A DNA stretch of 5,480 nucleotides, taken from positions 1 through 5,480 of the forward strand of contig JALXCO010000180.1 in assembly GCA_026990885.1 (NCBI GenBank). Reading direction: 5' to 3'. Source of the DNA: Desulfurococcales archaeon (GTDB lineage: Archaea; Thermoproteota; Thermoprotei_A; Sulfolobales; AG1). The translations under genes and the position numbers were made by a program. The notes beneath the pieces are model-generated. The model saw nothing but the letters and a program-made list of their open reading frames with translations. It did not search any database and was not told where the DNA came from. This document shows positions 1-4,823 of the stretch, piece by piece (positions within the stretch are counted from its first letter, which is position 1; each line of letters opens with the position of its first letter).

Positions 1-33
1 CGAGACTCTAGTCCCGGTGACGCTCTCCATGGA

Positions 34-42
34 TTAAATATA
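34..42 (+). promoter_or_regulatory. TATA-like box for first C/D RNA
   Basis: The AT-rich stretch TTAAATATA lies in otherwise mixed sequence. Archaeal transcription normally starts about 25 bases downstream of the TATA centre, which puts the start near 58-64, at the 5' end of the first C/D RNA candidate. The match is by eye. No clear BRE is visible upstream. Confidence 0.45.
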
Positions 43-56
43 GAGCATGCACATGC

Positions 57-120
57 TGGAGATGATCGGGTTATCCTTGGCTGACCACTGGCTCGTGATG
101 AGAAAGCCCGCCGTGAACCA
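57..120 (+). ncRNA. Candidate box C/D guide sRNA (first of two)
   Basis: Four boxes occur in the right order. They are a C-like box ATGATCG (62-68), D' CTGA (81-84), a perfect C' GTGATGA (95-101) and a D-like box GTGA (113-116). The guide spacers are 12 bases (69-80) and 11 bases (102-112), close to the roughly 12 bases that archaeal C/D RNAs keep. The terminal C and D boxes each deviate from consensus, but together: the usual G-C pair that follows the tandem G-A pairs becomes C67-G113. That is a compensating change and supports a real kink-turn. TGG (57-59) can pair with CCA (118-120) as a short terminal stem. A TATA-like box lies about 25 bases upstream and a T-run lies downstream. Such RNAs direct fibrillarin with Nop5 and L7Ae to 2'-O-methylate the target base paired five positions upstream of D or D'. 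Targets are not established. The 10-base D'-C' loop is rather long, which lowers confidence. Confidence 0.5.
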
Positions 121-122
121 AG

Positions 123-129
123 AAATATG
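123..129 (+). promoter_or_regulatory. Possible TATA-like box for second C/D RNA
   Basis: AAATATG (about 123-129) is centred about 25 bases before the expected 5' end of the second C/D RNA near 151. The match is weak. The second RNA could instead be processed from a transcript that starts upstream and reads through the T-run at 141-150. Confidence 0.25.
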
Positions 130-140
130 TTTCACTATAG

Positions 141-150
141 TTTTTTATTT
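141..150 (+). terminator. T-rich transcription terminator
   Basis: Six T residues, an A and three more T form the strongest T-run of the + strand intergenic region. Archaeal RNA polymerase terminates at such runs without needing a hairpin, and none is obvious here. It would end the first sRNA transcript about 25 bases past its D box. It lies directly before the second C/D RNA. Confidence 0.45.
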
Positions 151-210
151 CCGGATGATGAGTGGTGGGTTTAGTTGAGATAGATGATCTGTGCGGCCGT
201 ATCTGAGGCA
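150..210 (+). ncRNA. Candidate box C/D guide sRNA (second of two)
   Basis: A perfect C box ATGATGA (155-161) and a perfect D box CTGA (203-206) are 41 bases apart, a normal spacing for archaeal C/D sRNAs of 50-65 nt. Internal boxes are degenerate, as is common: D' is TTGA (175-178) and C' is either ATGATCT (184-190) or TAGATGA (181-187). With the first C' choice the guide spacers are 13 bases (162-174) and 12 bases (191-202). By the N+5 rule the D' guide would point to the final A of CUAAA in CUAAACCCACCAC, and the D guide to the G of AUACG in AUACGGCCGCAC. I cannot assign these to a known rRNA or tRNA position. The terminal stem is poor. The RNA lies tail-to-tail with xpf, so read-through of either would make antisense to the other. 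Confidence 0.55.
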
Positions 211-213
211 TAT

Positions 214-227
214 ACAATAATAAAACT
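214..227 (-). terminator. T-rich tract downstream of xpf
   Basis: Read on the - strand, the bases just after the xpf stop codon contain GTTTTATTATTG, a broken T-run of the kind that ends archaeal transcripts. It lies between the xpf stop and the D box of the second C/D RNA, which is where a terminator would be expected for convergent genes. There is no hairpin. Confidence 0.35.
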
Positions 228-234
228 ATATCGC

Positions 235-984
235 CTATCCGCCCTCCCTACGAATATAGTCCTCAATTGTTTTCTCGCTATACCTAGATGATCTTTGAAC
301 CCTATCCCCCTCATCCAGGGACCTCGGGGACTCGCCTTCTGTGTATCTAGCGTTTAGTATAGTGATGATCTCCTGAGCCTCAGACTCGGACAAGCCCTCA
401 ACCCTGCTGAGCTCTGTGGATGAGGCGTTGAACACAGCCCTAACGCTTCCGTATCTAGCTAGAAGCTTTCTAGCTATCTTAGGCCCGACATTGGGGAGGC
501 ACTGAACAATATACTCCTGCCACTCCCTTACAGACGATAGCCTCGGCTTCCTAGCGATAATCTGCCTCTTAAAGCTCCAGGAGCTCTGGGATTTTGATGC
601 TATAGAGTATATCAGCTGAGCCGTCTCCTCAACACCCCCGCTGGGAGCTACTGTTACCCCGCTAACTATCACCGAGGCTATAGCCCCATAGATTGCTCTC
701 CAGCGGTCTGTGAGTGACCTGATGATCTTTGGGGACCCCTCCAAGATAACTATAACTTGGTCTGAAACCTCAAGCATTCTGGAAACCTGATCAAAGTACC
801 TGCCATCAAAAACACTTTTAACAAGATCATCTATACGCTTCCTCTCAATAACCACGGACTCGGCAGCCAGGTAATCCCCGAACGAGAGGGGCCTAAACTC
901 GACCCTAGCCCCAAGCCTAGCTAGAAGGGAGGGGACCCTAGAACGCTTCTCCCTGGTATCGGCTATGATCTTGAGTCGATTCAG
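235..984 (-). CDS. xpf: XPF/ERCC4-family structure-specific endonuclease, short crenarchaeal form
   Basis: This nuclease cuts DNA flaps, 3' overhangs and branched structures in repair and replication restart. In crenarchaea it acts as a homodimer with PCNA. The protein of about 249 residues has an ERCC4 nuclease domain (about 5-140) with D9, R11-E12, G36-D37 and the signature E47-R48-K49 followed by D52/D53. Tandem helix-hairpin-helix motifs follow at about 162-177 (LPNVGPKIARKLL) and 194-208. There is no N-terminal helicase, which separates it from euryarchaeal Hef. The C-terminus EKTIEDYI (237-244) resembles a degenerate PCNA-binding box. The first GTG in frame (853-855, residue 44) would delete D9, R11-E12 and G36-D37, so it cannot be the start. 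Upstream, before a TAA at 1024-1026, the frame has no ATG, GTG or TTG. I chose CTG at 984 because GGTGGT (991-996) lies six bases ahead and a TATA box fits a short leader. Function is secure; the start is an inference. Confidence 0.9.
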   Translation of the reverse strand: MNRLKIIADTREKRSRVPSLLARLGARVEFRPLSFGDYLAAESVVIERKRIDDLVKSVFDGRYFDQVSRMLEVSDQVIVILEGSPKIIRSLTDRWRAIYGAIASVIVSGVTVAPSGGVEETAQLIYSIASKSQSSWSFKRQIIARKPRLSSVREWQEYIVQCLPNVGPKIARKLLARYGSVRAVFNASSTELSRVEGLSESEAQEIITILNARYTEGESPRSLDEGDRVQRSSRYSEKTIEDYIRREGG

Positions 985-990
985 AGCGTA

Positions 991-996
991 ACCACC
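991..996 (-). promoter_or_regulatory. Shine-Dalgarno site that decides the xpf start
   Basis: GGTGGT on the - strand matches the GGTG core pairing to the 3' end of 16S rRNA. It sits six bases before a CTG in the xpf frame (982-984), and no standard start codon lies in frame near it. The same GGTG core and spacing precede the aminopeptidase start at 2590. Confidence 0.5.
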
Positions 997-1022
997 AAGA
1001 CAATATAGAAAAAACAGGAGGT

Positions 1023-1032
1023 ATTATATAAT
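1023..1032 (-). promoter_or_regulatory. TATA box of xpf
   Basis: ATTATATAAT is a near-symmetric TATA box. Counting about 25 bases along the - strand puts the transcription start near 998-1004, which leaves a leader of about 15-20 bases that includes the GGTGGT site. This gives xpf its own promoter in the 91-base gap behind the aminopeptidase gene. It also excludes translation starts upstream of about 1004. Confidence 0.5.
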
Positions 1033-1075
1033 AGACACCATAGCCGGCCGGGAAAACAGAGAGCTAAACAAAGCC

Positions 1076-2590
1076 TCATCCGTAGGAAAGCATCTTGGCC
1101 AGCTCAACAAGAAGCCTAACACCATAGCCAGTAGCGCCCTTAGGATAATACGGTCTCCTCGGACCCTCCCTCTGAACCCACGCAACACCAGCTATATCGA
1201 GGTGAGCCCACTCGGAGCCCTCAGCAAACCTGGATAGGAACGCGGCACCAGCCTGGGCGCCAGCGGCTCCCTGGACCCCGGTATTCTTTATGTCGGCCAC
1301 CTCAGACTTTATATCCTCGAGATAGTCGTCCCAGAGGGGCATTCTCCAAACCCTCTCTCCAGTTCTCTTGGATGCTTCTTCAATCATAGATGCGAGCCTA
1401 TCTGAATTGCTGAAGAGCCCTGCAGCCTGCGAGCCTAGAGCAACTATGATTGCCCCCGTGAGCGTCGCTAGATCCACGATCACCTTGGCGTTAAGGTCTT
1501 TTGAGGCGTAGGCGATAGCGTCTCCAAGAATTATCCTTCCCTCGGCATCTGTATTGTCCACCTCGATGGTTGTGCCGTTATACATCTTGATCACGTCGCC
1601 AGGCTTGTAGGAGGACCCCGATATAAGGTTTTCAGCCAGTGGGATGAGTCCGTATACATTGATCTCTAGACCTAGATCGGAGATAGCCTTAAGAGACGCG
1701 AGAACAGCAGCAGCACCAGACATATCGAACTTCATCTCCCTCATACCCTGGGCAGTCTTGATATTGTAGCCCCCGGAATCAAAGGTTATGCCCTTACCAA
1801 CGAACGCAACAGGATCCGTGGAGCCACCCCTATAGCTAACGACAAGAAGCCTAGGCTCAACACTGCTGCCCCTCCCGACAGACAGGATCCCGTTCATCCC
1901 CATCCTCTCGAGATCATCCCTCCTGAAGACCCTAAGCTCGAGGTTCCTGGAGCCCTTAACGAGCTCGAGGGCAAACAGCTCGAAGGTCTCAGGATTAAGC
2001 GTTGAGGGCGGAGCATTCCCGAGGTCCCTAGCGAGATATACAGATTCAACAACTTTTTTAGCCCTATCAAGCTCCGCTCTAGCCTCGGGGTCCCCCGCAA
2101 CATAGATGCTGTATTTCTTCTCCGAGGACCTGCCGCTATCCGACCCCGACTTAAGGCTATACCTATACACACCCAGGGAGAAGCCCTCGAAGAACGATCT
2201 GGCTGAAACACTGCTTGCTAAATCAAACAGGTCTAGGTAGGCCCCGACCCTAGATACATTGAGGCCCTGCACCCTCTGGGCAACATACCCGCCAAAGATC
2301 CTGACGGTCTCGCTATCGCTTGGGGAGAGGTCCCCCAAGCCAACAACCAGCACCCTCGGGATCCTGTCGCTAGCTGTATAAACCAGCAGGCTCTCCCCCT
2401 TATCGCCCCTGAAGTCCTTTAACTCGATCGCTCTGGAGAAGCCCTCACCCGCGAGCTTGCTGGCTTTGTCCTCGGCCCTATCCCTAAACTCCTTCTGGTA
2501 TGGGATTGCGAGAAGATCCAGCTCCAGGCCGGAGAGATCAGTTTCAACAACGCTAAAATCAACATTCAGGCTGTTTCTGTGGATAGGCAT
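1076..2590 (-). CDS. pepA: Leucyl aminopeptidase (M17 family, PepA type)
   Basis: This is a cytosolic two-metal enzyme that removes N-terminal residues from peptides made by the proteasome and other proteases. M17 enzymes are usually hexamers. The 504-residue protein has the family's two-domain plan: a variable N-terminal domain (about 1-160) and a catalytic domain (about 170-500). The metal ligands and catalytic residues are present: K266 and D271 in VGKGITFDSGG, catalytic K278, D289 in MKFDMSGAAAV, and D348, E350 and catalytic R352 in NTDAEGR. The ATG at 2590 is preferred over the GTG at 2599 because that GTG is part of a GGGTG Shine-Dalgarno site six bases ahead of the ATG. No signal peptide is visible. 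It has its own promoter, shared divergently with the methyltransferase. Together with the S12 hydrolase nearby it fits peptide catabolism, though the two are not co-transcribed. In some bacteria PepA also binds DNA; nothing here indicates that role. Confidence 0.95.
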   Translation of the reverse strand: MPIHRNSLNVDFSVVETDLSGLELDLLAIPYQKEFRDRAEDKASKLAGEGFSRAIELKDFRGDKGESLLVYTASDRIPRVLVVGLGDLSPSDSETVRIFGGYVAQRVQGLNVSRVGAYLDLFDLASSVSARSFFEGFSLGVYRYSLKSGSDSGRSSEKKYSIYVAGDPEARAELDRAKKVVESVYLARDLGNAPPSTLNPETFELFALELVKGSRNLELRVFRRDDLERMGMNGILSVGRGSSVEPRLLVVSYRGGSTDPVAFVGKGITFDSGGYNIKTAQGMREMKFDMSGAAAVLASLKAISDLGLEINVYGLIPLAENLISGSSYKPGDVIKMYNGTTIEVDNTDAEGRIILGDAIAYASKDLNAKVIVDLATLTGAIIVALGSQAAGLFSNSDRLASMIEEASKRTGERVWRMPLWDDYLEDIKSEVADIKNTGVQGAAGAQAGAAFLSRFAEGSEWAHLDIAGVAWVQREGPRRPYYPKGATGYGVRLLVELAKMLSYG

Positions 2591-2596
2591 ATAGAA

Positions 2597-2601
2597 CACC
2601 C
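2597..2601 (-). promoter_or_regulatory. Shine-Dalgarno site of pepA
   Basis: GGGTG on the - strand lies six bases before ATG 2590. It overlaps the in-frame GTG at 2597-2599, which an automatic caller could take as the start, adding three residues. Spacing and pairing favour the ATG. Confidence 0.6.
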
Positions 2602-2610
2602 GCTATTCAC

Positions 2611-2640
2611 TAATTATATTCAGAACAATATAAATTATAT
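2611..2640. promoter_or_regulatory. Divergent AT-rich promoter of pepA and the methyltransferase gene
   Basis: This 30-base block is almost entirely A and T. On the - strand TTTATATT (2627-2634) lies about 25 bases before a pepA start near 2602-2606, giving a leader of about 12-16 bases. On the + strand TTATATT (2614-2620) would start the methyltransferase transcript near 2640-2645, just ahead of its AGGTGG site. The two core promoters overlap, so the two genes may compete for TBP and TFB binding. Assignments are by eye. Confidence 0.5.
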
Positions 2641-2650
2641 AGTGAGCACC

Positions 2651-2657
2651 AGGTGGT
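2651..2657 (+). promoter_or_regulatory. Shine-Dalgarno site before the methyltransferase
   Basis: AGGTGGT is a strong match to the crenarchaeal site. It is followed by ATT at 2661, in the methyltransferase frame, and by TTG at 2663, in another frame that stops at TAA 2678-2680. It is 82 bases from the first in-frame TTG (2739), too far to serve it. Confidence 0.55.
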
Positions 2658-2660
2658 ACT

Positions 2661-3287
2661 ATTTGGCGGAGTCTAGATAAGAAGGCCCTAGAGAAGAAGC
2701 TAGAGAGAGTTGGAGGATTTAGAAACCCTAAAAGGCATTTGGAGCAGTATCAAACACCATCTTGGCTGGCTAGCGAAATCATATATACAGCATATCTAAG
2801 AGGGGATATCGAGGATAAAGCCGGGGATTTCGGGTGTGGAACAGGCAGGATAGCTATAGGTTTAGCCCTCATGGGTTGTGGGGAGGTGGTGTGTATAGAT
2901 ATATCATGCAGGGACCTCCTTGATGCTGTGCGGTACTCTAGGGATCTTGGTGTGAGGGAGAATATAGATCCGCTGTGCTGGGACCTCAGAAAAGGCTTCC
3001 ACGGAGCCCTGGACTCTGTATTTATGAACCCTCCCTTTGGAATCTATAGGAGGGGTATAGATATAGAGTTCCTCAGGGCCGCTCTAAGGTCTTCGGCTAC
3101 CGTGTACTCGATATTCTACTTCAATATAAAATCGATCAGGCTCCTAGACTCAGTCTCAAGGGAATACGGGTTCACCATGGAGATCATTGGTAAATACCCG
3201 ATGGAGGTCCCCGCAATGTACCCGAGCCACAGAAGGAGGATATACAGGATCCCCGTGCTGGTGGCTAGATTCATCCACAGGAGGTAG
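2661..3287 (+). CDS. METTL5-type N6-adenine RNA methyltransferase
   Basis: This is a class I SAM-dependent methyltransferase of the METTL5/COG2263 family. The human member, with TRMT112, makes one m6A in 18S rRNA; archaeal members are thought to modify rRNA with a Trm112-like partner. With the start at 2661 it has 208 residues: an N-terminal helix with the family signature LEQYQTP (27-33), the SAM-binding loop DFGCGTGR (56-63), an acidic residue at D80, the catalytic NPPFG motif (123-127), and the conserved C-terminal YPSHRRRIYRIPV (about 187-199). The in-frame TTG at 2739 lies inside the LEQY signature and would remove the N-terminal helix (KKALEKKLERV). The frame stays open upstream to TGA 2643-2645 but has no ATG, GTG or TTG. 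Either ATT at 2661 is used, or the gene starts at TTG 2663 with a +1 shift over TAA 2678. Family assignment is firm and the 5' end is not. The partner is not in this window. Confidence 0.88.
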   Translation: MWRSLDKKALEKKLERVGGFRNPKRHLEQYQTPSWLASEIIYTAYLRGDIEDKAGDFGCGTGRIAIGLALMGCGEVVCIDISCRDLLDAVRYSRDLGVRENIDPLCWDLRKGFHGALDSVFMNPPFGIYRRGIDIEFLRAALRSSATVYSIFYFNIKSIRLLDSVSREYGFTMEIIGKYPMEVPAMYPSHRRRIYRIPVLVARFIHRR

Positions 3288-3345
3288 GTGGTTGGTGGGG
3301 CGGTATATATGTGGAGGAAGCTATATAGTGGCAGGGAGCTAATGA

Positions 3346-4740
3346 TCAAGGGCCAGACGCCCTATCCCTCTTAAGAAACCTATACCTCTCATATATCAGC
3401 TCGACACCACCATCCTCTAGAAGCCTGAATCTAGCACCGACCCTCGAGCCGAAATTGAGCGTGTACGCCTCCACGTAGCCCCTATCCACCTTCACCGGTA
3501 TTATGGGGACCTCGTAGCCAGCCAGTCTACCTCCTGTCTTCAGAACCAGAATCGAGCCCCTCCTCTCCACCTTAGCCGTCATCGTGTTCTTGTAGGTTGA
3601 GTATGTGCCGCACACCCTATCCAGGGTTCTATCATATATGAGGGGTTTAAGCTCCTTCTCGGGGTCCCTACCAAGCATTAGGGATAGTGCGTATAGACCT
3701 ATCATCCATGGGGGGTAGCCTGTGGTGTTTAAAAGCACATTAACGCCAACCTTCTCCTCTGGTATGTAGCCCATGTATGCTGTGTACACAAGCACTGATC
3801 CGCCATGGGAAACAAGCTTTCTGCCGAAGAAATTGGGCGTTATTCTCAGCCCCAAGCCGTAGAAGTCTCTTGAGTCGGGATCAACCATGCTGTAGGGATA
3901 CTGTATCCACTCCCTCTCAGCCTCAGCTATACTATCCCTGGAAACAACCTCTACACCGTTGAAAACCCCCCTATTGATCAGCATAGACACGTATCTAGCC
4001 ATATCGAGAGCGTTGCTCAGCAACCCGCCATCGCTCGTTATACCGAAGGGGTAGCGTGACTCAAGGATTCTCCCGTCTCTATCAACGACGTAGGGGGTGG
4101 CGACGTCAGGGTCCCGCTCGACATCCTCCTTCCTAAAGTAGCTTCTCCTCATACCTAGGGGCTCCAGAATGTTCTTTCTGACGAAATCCTCGTAGCTCTC
4201 ACCGCTGACCCTCTCTATGATGTAGCCCAGGAGCACATATCCCTCATTGAGGTAGTAGTAGGATCTTCCAGGACGATCCACAGCCCAGCCCGAGGCGTCC
4301 CTAAGGAAGGAAAACATATCATCGTAGCCAGATATAGGCAGCCATGTAGCCTGGTCATCGCCGACCAAACCCCTTATATAGGCTTCCGCATAGGCCAACG
4401 CAGGAATCCCGGATGAGTGGGTAAGTAGATTCCATATCTTTATCGATTCACCCTTCGCCTTCAGGTCTATGGGTAGATACTTATCGATCGGGTCATCCAG
4501 ATCTAGCAGGCCCCTCTCCCTGAGCTTCAGTATAGATAAAGCGGTGAAGGACTTGGTTATAGATCCTATACCATAGACCGTGGACTCGGTAGCGGGGAGG
4601 GCCCTATCTATGTTCCTGAACCCGAAGCCCCTGCTGTATATCGTCTCCCCGTCCTTAACTATCGAGATGCTTAGCCCCGGGATCTTTGTTCTAGACATTT
4701 TCTCAAGTATAAAAGCCTCTAAACGATCCAGCCATCTCAA
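3346..4740 (-). CDS. Serine hydrolase of the beta-lactamase/CubicO (S12) family
   Basis: This is a penicillin-binding-fold serine hydrolase of 464 residues, probably a peptidase or esterase rather than an antibiotic-degrading enzyme. The fold covers about residues 5-360, with the active-site SxxK at S60-K63 (GSITKS), the Y-x-N motif at Y163-L-N165, and the third box as H312-G-G314 in place of KTG. A beta-rich C-terminal region (about 370-464) resembles the extra domain of CubicO-type peptidases such as Pyrococcus abyssi Pab87, which acts inside the cell on D-residue or other short peptides. There is no signal peptide or membrane segment, so a cytosolic location is likely. The start is TTG at 4740, because TAA lies in frame nine codons before the first codon. 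ATG at 4698 (residue 15) is possible but would cut the first helix. It is convergent with the methyltransferase (58-base gap) and divergent from pckA. The substrate is unknown. Confidence 0.88.
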   Translation of the reverse strand: MRWLDRLEAFILEKMSRTKIPGLSISIVKDGETIYSRGFGFRNIDRALPATESTVYGIGSITKSFTALSILKLRERGLLDLDDPIDKYLPIDLKAKGESIKIWNLLTHSSGIPALAYAEAYIRGLVGDDQATWLPISGYDDMFSFLRDASGWAVDRPGRSYYYLNEGYVLLGYIIERVSGESYEDFVRKNILEPLGMRRSYFRKEDVERDPDVATPYVVDRDGRILESRYPFGITSDGGLLSNALDMARYVSMLINRGVFNGVEVVSRDSIAEAEREWIQYPYSMVDPDSRDFYGLGLRITPNFFGRKLVSHGGSVLVYTAYMGYIPEEKVGVNVLLNTTGYPPWMIGLYALSLMLGRDPEKELKPLIYDRTLDRVCGTYSTYKNTMTAKVERRGSILVLKTGGRLAGYEVPIIPVKVDRGYVEAYTLNFGSRVGARFRLLEDGGVELIYERYRFLKRDRASGP

Positions 4741-4760
4741 GCCGGAAACCCCAAAGAGAG

Positions 4761-4791
4761 GTTATATGTTTAATGATATTTTAATTAATAC
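4761..4791. promoter_or_regulatory. Divergent AT-rich promoter of the S12 hydrolase and pckA
   Basis: This AT-rich block separates the two start codons, which are 83 bases apart. On the - strand AAACATATAAC (4761-4771) would start transcription close to the TTG at 4740, giving a leaderless or nearly leaderless mRNA. An alternative box, TTAAAATA (about 4778-4785), would give a leader of about 15 bases. On the + strand TTTTAATTAAT (about 4779-4789) fits a pckA start near 4805-4810, ahead of the GGGGA site at 4814-4818. Both assignments are by eye. Confidence 0.45.
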
Positions 4792-4823
4792 CTCAACATA
4801 TTAACTATAACCCGGGGACGCCT

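Noticed and set aside
2..37. A short open stretch on the + strand ending at TAA 35-37 (ending VTLSMD) that could be the C-terminus of an upstream gene; a second open frame runs from base 1 to TGA 82-84.
   Set aside because: Only 11 and 27 codons are visible, neither has a recognisable family signature, and both cannot be real. The longer one would overlap the first C/D RNA. The upstream sequence is needed.
55..150. A tRNA gene in the intergenic region on either strand.
   Set aside because: No T-loop GTTCGA-type motif, no pairing acceptor arms and no anticodon arm could be built; the C/D box arrangement explains the region better.
362..410. GTGATGA (362-368) followed by CTGA (373-376 and 407-410) on the + strand, antisense to xpf, resembling another C/D RNA.
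   Set aside because: There is no usable D'/C' pair, the first CTGA is only four bases after the C box, there is no promoter, and the bases are explained by xpf codons on the other strand.
1036..1060. The GC palindrome around CCGGCCGG between pepA and xpf as a hairpin terminator or operator.
   Set aside because: The stem is self-complementary with no loop, is not followed by a clean T-run on the - strand, and archaeal termination does not need a hairpin.
1894..2211. A 105-codon open frame on the - strand inside pepA.
   Set aside because: It lies in another frame of a fully conserved M17 gene, has low-complexity Arg/Ser-rich content and has no start signals; it is a shadow.
3116..3349. A 77-codon open frame on the - strand with hydrophobic stretches, covering the 3' end of the methyltransferase gene.
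   Set aside because: Its hydrophobic look comes from the complement of conserved methyltransferase codons (the HRRRIYRIPV region); it has no promoter or homology that I recognise.
3308..3373. ATG at 3308 opening 21 codons between the convergent methyltransferase and hydrolase genes.
   Set aside because: Very short, runs into the antisense end of the hydrolase gene and shows no family signature.
4580..4804. A 74-codon open frame on the + strand across the 5' end of the S12 hydrolase and the divergent promoter.
   Set aside because: It is antisense to the conserved SxxK region and would run through the promoter region; no Shine-Dalgarno site or family signature.
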